Positions 35,401 to 45,500 of a DNA stretch of 64,000 bases are shown one piece after another (the first letter of the stretch is position 1; every line of letters begins with the position of its first letter). The stretch comes from Sanderia malayensis (Eukaryota; Cnidaria; Scyphozoa; Semaeostomeae; Pelagiidae): assembly GCA_013076295.1 (NCBI GenBank), contig RQOL01000394.1, positions 62,001-126,000 on the forward strand, read 5' to 3'. The notes beneath the pieces are model-generated. The model ran no database searches, was not told where the DNA came from, and saw nothing but the letters and a program-made list of their open reading frames with translations. The position numbers and the translations under genes were made by a program.

Positions 35401-38400
35401 GCTCAGCGCGTTCATTTACAACTTTGGGACACAGCAGGTCAAGAAAGGTATCATCTCTTTTGTTTAATTTCCCTCTTTTTCTAATTTTTCTCTCAATTGA
35501 ATTGTTTTATTACTTACACTATCCATTTAACATTCCTTCTTCTCATTTAAACCATCCTTTCTTTTAACCCATCCTCGCTATTAAACCTCCCAGGCTATTA
35601 AACCATTCTCTCTATTAAACCAACTTCTCTATTAAACCACCCTCTCTATTAAACCATCCTCTCCATTAAGCCATCATCTCTATTAAACCATCCTCTCTAT
35701 TAAACCATCATCTCTATTAAACCATCCTCTCTATTAAGCCATCCTCTCTATTAAACCATCCTCTCTATTAAACTATCTCTTCAATTAAACCATCTTCTCT
35801 ATTAAACCATCCTCTTTATTAGACCATCCTCTCTATTAAACCATCCTTTCTATTAAACCATTATCTCTGTTAAACCACCCTTCCTATTAAACCAACTTCT
35901 CTATTAAACCACCCTCTCTATTAAACCATCCTCTCCATTAAGCCATCCTCTCTATTAAGCCATCCTCTCTATTAAACCATCCTCTCTATTAAACTATCTC
36001 TTCAATTAAACCATCTTCTCTATTAAACCATCCTCTTTATTAGACCATCCTCTCTATTAAACCATCCTTTCTATTAAACCATTATCTCTGTTAAACCACC
36101 CTTCCTATTAAACCAACTTCTCTATTAAACCACCCTCTCTATTAAACCATCCTCTCCATTAAGCCATCCTCTTTATTAAACCATCCTCTCTATTAAGCCA
36201 TCCTCTCTATTAAACCATCCTCTTTATAAACCATCCTCTCTATTAAACCATTCTTTTTATTAAACAATCTTCTCTATTAAACAATCTTCTCTGTCAAATT
36301 TTCCTCCCCATTAACCTATCCATCCATTCTGTCAAACCATCCACTCCTCTAGATATTCGGGTCCACACCCACTCTGGACACGAAGCATTACCACAAGTTA
36401 GATAATCACCTCTCCCTCCCCTCTTTACAGATTTAGAAGCTTAACAGCGGCGTTCTTTCGTGACGCAATGGGTTTCCTGTTAATGTTCGATTTGACACAC
36501 GAGGACTCTTACGTCAACGTTCGCAGTTGGCTGTCACAGTTACAGACGCATGCGTACAGTGAAAACCCGATGATCGGTAAGGTTTCTCGTTTGCACTTTG
36601 CTAGATGGTGTTGCTTGAGTTATAGCAGGAATATATAAAGACTACTATTATTAAACAGTGAGTCTTCTCCTGCGCAGTCTTTTGTAAAGGCTTCGCATTG
36701 CCAGAAGGATAGTAGGTTTTATTATCATCATTGCAAATATAAATATATATATATAATAAAATATATATATATAATATATAATAATTATATAATATATAAA
36801 AGACTAGTGTTATTGTTTATTTGCTTTGTTGCTTGGTGCAACAATGTATAAAACAAGTGAACAACACAGAAATGTCTGCCATATTGTTAGAAATTGGTGT
36901 TGTATTTTTAGTATTGGTCGTAGCCACATGCTCCATACTCTTGTAGCCTTATCTTCCAAACGTTTGCAGCTCATATTTTCTATACATTTGTAGCTTTATC
37001 TTCCACACCTTAGTAGCTATGTTTTCCACACCTTAGTAGCTATGTTTTCCACACCTTAGTAGCTATGTTTTCCACACCTTAGTAGCTATGTTTTCCCCAC
37101 GTTTGCAGCTATGTTTTCCACACCTTAGTAGCTATGTTTTCCACACCTTAGTAGCTTTATCTTCCACACCTTAGTAGCTATGTTTTCCACACCTTAGTAG
37201 CTATGTTTTCCCCACGTTTGCAGCCCATATTTTCTACACGCTTGTAGCCACATCCTCCACACGTTTGTAGCTATAACGTTCACATCTTTATAGCTATCTC
37301 ATTTACACCCTTGTAACCACATCCTCCACACTTTTATAGCCCTGTACTGCATACATTTTCTGCTATAACTGGATACATTTATTCCTATGCATCCTTTTTT
37401 CTGCAGTTTTAATTGGCAACAAAGCAGATCTGGAGAAAGAGAGAAAAGTGGACTTTGACGACGCAAAAGCCTTGGCGGACAGTTTAGGGCTGAAATATTT
37501 CGAAACCAGCGCAAAAAGTGGCGACCATGTTGATGACGCAATCGATGCTTTACTCGATCTGGTGAGTCACTTTACCCCCGGAAACAAACGCCTTTTGTAT
37601 TGACAAGCAATTGAAAATTATGTCTATCCAGGGGGTATGATGTCGTATGCTTACGCGTTCGGCTTCACGTCTACAGGTCATCATGAATGAATCATGTGTA
37701 AGATATATACATGTCCCCATGTGATGTCTTCTTGTAACCTTCTTGAGTCACTTTACCCCCGGAAACACTTGCCTTTTGCATTGACAAGCAATTGAAAATT
37801 ATGTCTATCCAGGGGGTATGATGTCGTATTCTTACGCGTTCGGCTTCACGTCTACAAGTCATCATGAATGAATCATGTGTAAGATATATACATGTCCCCA
37901 TGTGAAGTCTTCTTTTAACCTTCGTGAGTCACTTTACCCCCTGGAAACCGTCTATTAGAAACCAGGGCTGAAACGTCTGAAAGTTTCATAAAACCGTCTA
38001 TAACCATCAAAAAATAGGTTTAAATTTCCCTGCGTTTGGTCCTAAAACTTTCACCTACCGTATCGATAAGCGATCCAAACAGATGCAATTCCAGGGGATA
38101 CACACATTTTGTTTTATAAGAAACCCTCTATAGGAAACCGACCCCTAAAATACCAATGAAATTAAGAAACTTCAGTACTAATTTCCGTCATGCTTAAAAA
38201 ACCGTGTCACCTGGTAAAACATGCAAATGGGGCAGTTTTGATTGTATTTTGAAAACGGCACTCATTATTATTTTAAATACGAAGACTTAAATAGAATTGA
38301 CACGACATGGAGTTGACAATTGTTTTGTTACTGTTTATTTGCATTGAATTGTGATGTCTCTTTGAGTTTCCTACCTATTTGCACTTCCAAATTTAAGAAA

Positions 38401-38649
38401 CTTTTAGTACTAAAATGCCCATAAAGTTTAAGAAACTAAGCACTACTTCGGAGCTTAGTTTCTTATAAAAAAAATGCGTGTATCCTTGCTAAACCGAATA
38501 TTTTATTTTCCAAGGTAATGGAACAGATGGAGCGTTGCGTGGACAGATCAACACTACCCCCTGGTTTTATGAATGGAATTGAGCGAGGCCACAAATTGAA
38601 AGAAGTTGACGAGGCAGATGACGAACGAAGGAACGCATGCGCATGCTAG
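32488..38649 (+). CDS. RAB27: Rab27-like small GTPase
   Basis: Exons: 32488-32655, 35359-35447, 36431-36576, 37407-37561, 38515-38649 (TAG); 230 residues, all phases agree. Motifs: P-loop GDSGVGKTS, switch I with [21 protein letters not shown]4 NKAD, G5 ETSAKS, and C-terminal CAC for double geranylgeranylation. The stretch ITRRAB-like [19 protein letters not shown] and [15 protein letters not shown] is characteristic of Rab27, including the short insertion between switch I and the interswitch. Rab27 recruits effectors for docking of secretory granules and lysosome-related organelles. The start at 32488 resembles known N-termini; an in-frame ATG at 32449 would add 13 residues. Introns hold the 60-bp array, a 17-bp array, a 23-bp array and a tandem duplication at a splice donor. 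Whether it is 27A or 27B cannot be asked in a non-vertebrate. Confidence 0.93.
32656..34800. other. Rab27 intron 1, left part
   Basis: AT-rich. One 105-bp dispersed repeat at 33308 and short ACAATGCATC repeats at 33925-33995. No exon is seen. Confidence 0.7.
33308..33420. repeat. ~105-bp dispersed repeat, second copy
   Basis: Counterpart of 22950-23060, in Rab27 intron 1. Confidence 0.85.
34805..35215 (-). repeat. 60-bp minisatellite (family A), Rab27 intron 1
   Basis: About seven units, inverse to the gene; ends abruptly about 140 bases before the exon at 35359. Confidence 0.95.
35570..36300. repeat. 17-bp tandem array, Rab27 intron 2
   Basis: Over forty units of CCTCTCTATTAAACCAT. A block of about 240 bases within it is itself repeated (for example 35830-35990 and 36060-36170), so there is a higher-order period. 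Confidence 0.95.
36940..37270. repeat. ~23-bp tandem array, Rab27 intron 3
   Basis: About thirteen units of CACACCTTAGTAGCTATGTT and variants with GTTTGCAGC. Confidence 0.93.
37564..37940. repeat. ~180-bp tandem duplication at a Rab27 splice donor
   Basis: GAGTCACTTTACCCCCGGAA... at 37564 recurs at 37744 and partly at 37924. The first copy overlaps the functional donor of the exon ending at 37561. Confidence 0.93.
38099..38482. mobile_element. TAAGAAACC-family MITE, Rab27 intron 4
   Basis: Ends TACACACATTTTGTTTTATA and TATAAAAAAAATGCGTGTA, with AAGAAACTTTTAGTACTAAA inside. Diverged from the 56293 copy. Confidence 0.8.
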
Positions 38650-38940
38650 ACCAAGAACAACAATTCATTACGCACACGCGATCGCCCTCCCCCCTTTATC
38701 TCTTCGTCGCAGCGTTCATTTGCTAGCTATTATTTAAATGTATATAATATATCTCTTTATAGGCATATATTTAATGGCCTACGGCCACTCTAGTACCAGA
38801 CGAGCGAGCGTTGGCAAAGCTACGTAAACATGGTTTTTCAGTCAAGCCGTTTCATATAGTATGCATGGCATAGTCAGTTGCACTCAGGAATAATACCGTA
38901 AAATCAGTAACACGAGCCTGTAATGGGGCCTATGAAGTTA

Positions 38941-39102
38941 TACAGTAAAATCCCGCATGTAAGAACATGTAAATTTCCATCCAGCCTATTGTTCCAAGAC
39001 AATAGGTTATTGTTTCGTCTATTGTTTTGAGCAGAAATATCACCCAGAAGGTTCTTAATCCATTGGTTTCTTACATTTTCTTACATGCGGGGTTTTACTA
39101 TA
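38941..39102. mobile_element. TA-flanked MITE (CAGTAAAATCCCGCATGTAAG ends)
   Basis: TACAGTAAAATCCCGCATGT at the left and ACATGCGGGGTTTTACTATA at the right are complementary. Located about 300 bases downstream of Rab27. Confidence 0.82.
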
Positions 39103-40275
39103 GCTCGAGTCAACGAATGCGCGAATTATCGAGGGTTAAAGTGTACTAACAAGGCTTTGAAGTGGAATAAAAATCGTTTTAAGTCACACAAGGTTCGAGT
39201 TATCACGTGTTCTATACAAGTTGTCAGCATTTTTCTGTACACTTCTTTGCCAAGATTCTATGCTGATTTCTTTTCCTGTTGTCTCATGCCGAACTGCAAC
39301 TGCTTCATTCTATATAAATGTGCTCTGAAACAGTAAACCCATGTCTTTATGTAACGAATTATTGTTTGGTTTACTTTAAGGCTCGCTTTATCAAGAATTC
39401 AGCTGTAAATCTATTTGTCTTGGCCTCGTATGTCGAGAATTTAAATAAGGATTGAATAATTTAGCTTTTTTTATGTCTGCATTTATTTATAGGGCTTCAA
39501 TTGCTTGTGAATTCAATTTCGTTAGTTCATTGGTAGAAATTATTAAGATAAAAATATGTTGTCAAAAATACATGAAACTATAGATGAAGTTCAATTTTGT
39601 TCTCTCTCATTGTTAACAAAATTTTTGTGGATGAAATGGATGGGAGGAAAAAATATTTTTTAGCGCATGCTTTATTTGTTGTTGCTGCTGTCCTCCTTCC
39701 TTCTGCTGCCGTCGACTCGAGTGTCGTCTTGGAAAAAACGGCCTAAACAAATTTTGTTATTGAAACTTCAAGTGTGTGTTTACATCTTCAATAATCACAA
39801 AACTAAGAAGGATAACCACCAGAATAAACATTTATCAAGTGAGTCAAGATAATTTTCTATGATCTTTGTCATTTTTTTCATTATTTTACCAGGCAGTTAC
39901 TCCAGAAATTAGTGCCCAATTTTGCCTTATTTTGCAAATTGTTTGTTGTTCATATCCGACCATGGTGGCTTGGGGCTATGGTCGAAGACATTATTGACGT
40001 AGACATTATTCTATTTGTGGCAATCGAAATCTGAAATTCCCTAAAAGGCTCTAAAATCGAAGGGTATAATTTCAAATGCGTCAGTTTTCTGTTTTCATTC
40101 GTGTATACAATTTCTTGATTCTTTTGCAAAGAAGCTTTCCTTCCCAGCTCAGCTCGCGAACGGTCAATGTGAGTAAAGCAAAATGGCTGCCACACACACA
40201 ACATCAAGTTGAGTCTCTTTCGTGTACTTTGCTTCTTTTATGATTGTTGTTATCCTTGTTTACCTGGTTTTCAGA
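39103..40275. other. Non-coding stretch between Rab27 and CHTOP
   Basis: No gene recognised. The CHTOP 5' untranslated exon is probably around 40130-40210 but its donor was not identified. Confidence 0.5.
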
Positions 40276-41365
40276 ATGAGCTCGTCAACTGTAAATAAAG
40301 TTGTTCTCAAGAGTAACACAACAATGACTTTAAGTGACAGGTAAAATTTCTTAAAATAAAGTTTCATGTTATCAAATTATGTTTTAAATTTGCACCTTTT
40401 TGTTCTCTTTTTGTGTTCAAGTTCCATACTCTAGATATGTTTTCTCTGAATGCCAATCTCAATATCTTCTTTTCTGGTCTTTTCTGCTTTTCTTCTTTTA
40501 CAATATCTGTTTCTCTACTTTTGAGTTTTCTAATATCTGCTTGTCTAGGTAATCTAAAAGTTTAGATTTTCAATATCCGTTTCTCTAATATGAAAGTTTA
40601 GATTTTTGATATCCGTTTCTCTAATCTAAAAGGTTAGGTTTTCTGATTTTCTCATGTCTGCCTGTTGTATAATCTGACAGTTTCCTTTTTCATATCTGCT
40701 TCTCTACTTTTAGATTTTCAGTTATCTGCTTCTCTACTTTTAGATTTTCTGATATCATGAAGATGAAAGCTTCACCTAAGATGCAAGTGCAGTTGAAGAG
40801 TCCAAAAGCAGAACAGACAAAACTTGCTCAAGCAAGTGCGAAGAACAAGCGACTGGCAGAACAGATGGCGCGAAGAAGCACAAATGCAATCGAACCTAAT
40901 GATGATCCATCGTCCTCTGACGCGACCAAAATTACTGCAACAAAAAGCATCAAAAGTCGACTTGGTGCTGTCAAAAAGTTGCCGACAAAAGCTAGGCTGG
41001 GAATCGTGACACAGACAGGAATATCACCCAGTCGACTTGGTACGTCTGTTGGTATGACGTCAAGAGGACAAGGATTGAATTCACCCCGCTTAGCCAGGGG
41101 TAGAAGCAGTTCAACAAGGGGCCTGTCAATCGGGGGCAGGGGGAAGCGATTGCTTCGGCAGGGACAGGGTTCTTTTGTTAACGATAAAACAAGAAGAACT
41201 TCATGGAGTGGTAAATCTGATGGTACTAGGGGTAGGGGTCAGGGACAACGTGGGCGTGGACGTGGAAGGGGTGTGGCTGGGGTTGGCAAGGCAACAAGAG
41301 AAGATTTAGATAAAGAACTTGACTCTTACATGGATGTGAAAAAGAATCATTTGTCATTTGACTGA
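40276..41365 (+). CDS. CHTOP: CHTOP (chromatin target of PRMT1) homologue
   Basis: Exons 40276-40340 and 40744-41365 (TGA); 228 residues. The conserved N-terminus KVVLKSNTTMTLSDRFSD spans the splice junction and confirms the acceptor at 40744. ASAKNKRLAEQM matches the family's conserved helix. An RG-rich methylation region (GRGQGQRGRGRGRG) follows, then the C-terminal duplication-domain motif REDLDKELDSYM. CHTOP is a TREX-complex factor that binds RNA, activates the helicase DDX39B and is methylated by PRMT1 and PRMT5. Human CHTOP is 248 residues. An acceptor copy 30 bases upstream could add 10 in-frame residues. 5' untranslated exon(s) upstream of 40275 are implied by an acceptor directly before the ATG. 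Confidence 0.88.
40500..40760. repeat. Repeated acceptor-like units, CHTOP intron 1
   Basis: Units resembling TCTCTACTTTTAGATTTTC recur several times up to and across the true acceptor at 40743. The last two are 30 bases apart. Confidence 0.85.
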
Positions 41366-41640
41366 ATTTACCTCTTGGAAATATATCATTTTGCATTGTT
41401 GAAGAACGGACTAAATGGATCTTCCATTGGTGACACTATGAGACAGTATAGTCAAACATTTTATCTCCTGGAAATATATATTTTCGCATTGTTTATCAAT
41501 GGACTAAATGGACCTTCGGGGGCTGACAGCATGAGCCAATATGGTCAGACACTTTACCTCCTGCAAATAATGTATTGTTTATCAATGAAATATGTAGATG
41601 TGCACAGGTGACAGGACTGGACTTAAGTTCCTGGAGGTTT
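41366..41640. repeat. Tandem repeat related to 31000-31215
   Basis: Two to three units with TTTACCTCTTGGAAATATAT and ACTAAATGGACCTTC. It begins directly at the CHTOP stop codon, so it forms the 3' untranslated region. Confidence 0.8.
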
Positions 41641-41710
41641 TATCATTTTGTATTGTTTGTGAATGCTTGAAATTTAAGGGTAAATGTGTTTTCTAGCAAC
41701 TGGTCAAATC

Positions 41711-41864
41711 TATAGTAAAGTCCCTATAACTTGGACCTTCAAGGACTGGTGAATAAATAAATTCAAGTTAACAAGTTTTTGAGTTATTAAAAATTACTAG
41801 AAAATTGTTCATGTTTTCCTTCCTTGGAGTTATCTGATGCTTAAGTTGCAGGGATATTACTGTA
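41711..41864. mobile_element. TA-flanked MITE (TATAGTAAAGTCCC ends)
   Basis: TATAGTAAAGTCCCTATAAC pairs with GTTGCAGGGATATTACTGTA. Downstream of CHTOP. Confidence 0.75.
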
Positions 41865-42524
41865 GTTGTGATGTTTAAATAACTTAGGTTTGAATTTTTG
41901 ACTGCATTAAAGCCTAGATTTCAGTCCATTTAGGTGAGAAATAGTTTAAGGTGATAAATTTCTTTCATGCTTTGCTCTTTATCATGATATTTTGTACATT
42001 TATTTGTTTTTTCTTTGAAGACATTACACAAAGAAGAGTTTTCTGTTATCCTGTACCTTTTTCGTGTATTTCCTGTTCCAAATTGTTTTCAAATATGTTT
42101 CTATGACAGTTAAGAGGATTTATAACCCCCTGTTGCGATGACTTCAAAGGGGCCCGGCTCCCAGTCAACCTTTCAATGCAAATACCCTAATTCATTCAAA
42201 GCAACAAATTAGAGAACCACATTTTTAATGCATGGTTGGGGAGTAATTTGATTGACGTTGGATCTACGCCAACCAATCAAATCTGCTACTTGGACAATGA
42301 GAACAAAAGATTTGATTGGCATTTGATATATCACAGGGCGTCAAACTCACACGCTGTGACACAGCGTGGTCGGCCTAAGATTGTTACGACCTTCGTTCAC
42401 CCTCGCTTACGGACTTATGGAAACACTGTGGTGTCGGTAACTTGGAAAAACTCATCTTGCAGCCGCGAACAAGTTTATTTTACACTTCTAAGGCATTTGA
42501 AAAGTTAATTAGCCACTAAAGATA
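41865..42524. other. CHTOP to SLC6 intergenic stretch
   Basis: No exon recognised; a short GC-richer patch at 42120-42170 and the SLC6 5' untranslated region at the right. Confidence 0.5.
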
Positions 42525-45500
42525 ATGTCGGTGGAAGTCGTTAGCTTTAAAAATCGCTCTAGTAGCCACAATGTTGATGCAGAAATTGAATTGAACGAAC
42601 CACAAGTCCAAGTTGAGTTGAAGCCTCCTATGTCTCAAGCTGACCCATCTTCTTCAAGTGATGATTTGAGCAAGCCAGTTGAAACTAGCGCAGAAAGAGC
42701 TGGCTGGGGAAACAAAATAGAATTTATCCTTGCTATTGTTGGGTATGCTGTTGGGCTTGGAAATGTATGGAGATTTCCGTACTTGTGTCAGAAAAACGGT
42801 GGAGGTAAGCAATTACAAAGTACACGTTTGAGTTTGTTGTCAGCGTGAAATTGTGCTTTTTGTCTATACCTTCACAACGTGAATTCCAATTTTTGTTGGG
42901 TCTTAGCCAGCAGATTATAAAGTATTAAATTTGAGCTCTATCTTAACAACTTCCTTTTGACTGTTAAACTTCAATATCCTGAATAAAATTCGAAGCAATA
43001 TGTATTTATTTATGTATTGTTATCGCCCAATTGCAAAATCCTGTGTAAGTTTTTCTCACCGAGAGAACAATTAAAACTCCTTTTAAATGTTTTTCACGCA
43101 TCCACTGCTAAGTCTTGTAGAAACATAAACAAACATATGATTTTTTGTACATAAACAAGTTCATTAATCTTTATTATGGGCGTTTAAATTCCCGAGAGGT
43201 TCATTATATTCAGATGTTGTCTAATCAATGGTCATATTTTTGAATTAAAAATGAGATCAACTTGTTCTTTTGTTTGAACTTTAGACTAAAGTTGCGATTT
43301 CGCAATTTAAAGATATTGCCGCCTCAAATGTTTTACTTTGATATCAAATATTAAATATTGTAGAGTTTGTTATTTTTAGCCGTGGAAAACTGAGTCGGGG
43401 ATGTAAAAATGGACTAGCCTGTTTTGTTTTACGATATTCATGGCCTAAGTTATTTATTCCACGTGCTTGTCAAAATTGAATGAAAAATCATTGCCATATA
43501 TTTCACGACAAAATGTTTACCAGCCACCGGTTAAACTTCATAGCGAGGAAAATTACCCTTTGCACTTGTGTAAAACTACATATTTCCTATGATGAAATCA
43601 GATACATGTGTCTTCATTGTTTGGGAATTTCACTGGGAAAATACAAGCCTCGAGAAGGAGAATTCTTTTGTTTCACACTCAACCCAAAACAGATCTATGT
43701 CTTATCTAAACTTCTTGTCTCAAATATTTGTTTAACCGAACTAACCTGTCTTCTTGTTATTTCAACACAAAGAATATGAATAGATATATAATAAGTTCTG
43801 GTGTATTGCTTCAAACTCTTATCGTCTTCAAATAATAAGTTATCTATTCAAGTTGACTCAGGTCACGAATGCATTAAAAATGTTTTTATTCGCGTTTTCA
43901 AAGGGCCTAGACTAAGATTTCTTCGCCAATGCGAAAGGACCAGTTAAGGATAAATTTCGCAATTCGGATTATTGCAATGCTAGTTTTTATAAGAAACCTA
44001 GTACTAGACATTCCAAAATCCAAGAAACGTTTAGAATTACAAGAAAATAGTTAAGAAACTTTGCAAATTTCTGTGCCAAATTTTGCATTTTCTGTGTCTT
44101 TTTCGGGATAAAAGCGAAGACAAAATTGAATTAACAGAAATTATCCGTGTGGAAAAGAACTACTGTAAATTTCAAGACTTTGTAATAATGCTAATAACTT
44201 GCTATATATCCCCGTTTTTATCGTTTTCACTACAATTTTTACCACAATTATGAAACTGTTATTAAAATTTTAGAACTCAATTGTTGTAACAAATTTAAAG
44301 AACCTTACTTCTGGGCCTTGAATCTGGTTTCTCATAAAATGAAAACCGTGTTATAAGAGATGACAAAATATTACAAACTTTAGCAGTATAGTCAACCTCA
44401 AAGTTAAGAAACCACTGAAAAGTAGAATATTAAATTATTTTACAAAGAGTGGTATGTGGAAGGGATTTCTTGCGAAAAAGTATGAAAAATTAAGAAACAA
44501 TTGCTTGAAGATAATAGTGTAATTTTGCATAAGAACCTCCTTGGGCAGTTTTGGTTGAGTTTTGACGATGATAGCGAGGACTATAGAAAGCTAAGAAGGA
44601 TATGAATGGATTAAAATTATTTTTTTAAGAAGATTAGATCATTTTTATCCACCACAAGGTTGCTCTTTGACAATCTGGTTTTAAGGAACACTTTAGCTTT
44701 AGAAAGTTTCAGTAAGTGAAGCGAAAAATCGAGAAATTACATGAATCCATAGCTATTAAGGTTCAGAAGTTTTAATTTTGTAGTACATACAAAACCTTTG
44801 TTCTAGTAGGTCAGCTTTCTTTAATTGTTCATTAATAGTCTTTAATAATCGTTGATTTTCCCCAAGTGGCCTGGTTTATATGAATTCTTGTCTCGAGTTT
44901 GTCCGGTTCAAGACAAACCAAAATTTGATCCGTATATGCGAGGAATGTTTAGAATGGCGGATGTCGGCTTATATAAGGAAAGCTCGACTTTATTATTTCA
45001 CGCTAGCTAAAAACATCGTGCCTGGCACTGCCTGTAGGCCTAGTGAAAGGTTCGCGGAGGAGCAAAATAGCTCGTACCAAAACACGTACTAAATTCGTAC
45101 TAAAACACCGACCAACCGAATTCAAAATATCCTGACACGATGTTTGTAGTGAGCCTAAGTTTTAGGAAGAATTTTAATATTCATTAATACATAGAATTTT
45201 ACTATGAAGAAAAATTCACCAAGACATCTCTATCATTTCGTCATTTCCTACAATCGTCTCAGCCTGCCAATCATTCTTTTAGGGGCATTCCTCATTCCCT
45301 ACGCCATATCGCTGATTTGCATCGGAATCCCCATCTTCTTCCTGGAATTGAGCATTGGCCAGCGGTTGCGCATGGGCCCGCTTGGCGTGTGGCACAAGAT
45401 ATCGCCATATTTCAGCGGCCTGGGCATCTGTTCTGTTGTTGTCTCGTTCCTTGTTGGTGTCTACTACAACATGATTGTTGCTTGGTGTTTTTACTACTTG

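Noticed and set aside
42236..42508. 90-codon ORF upstream of the SLC6 start
   Set aside because: No similarity recognised, no splice or domain evidence; likely promoter or 5' untranslated sequence.
20778..42524. A functional cluster or operon of metal transport, Rab27 and CHTOP
   Set aside because: The genes are spaced by kilobases, have their own introns and 5' regions, and share no pathway; the common strand alone is weak evidence.
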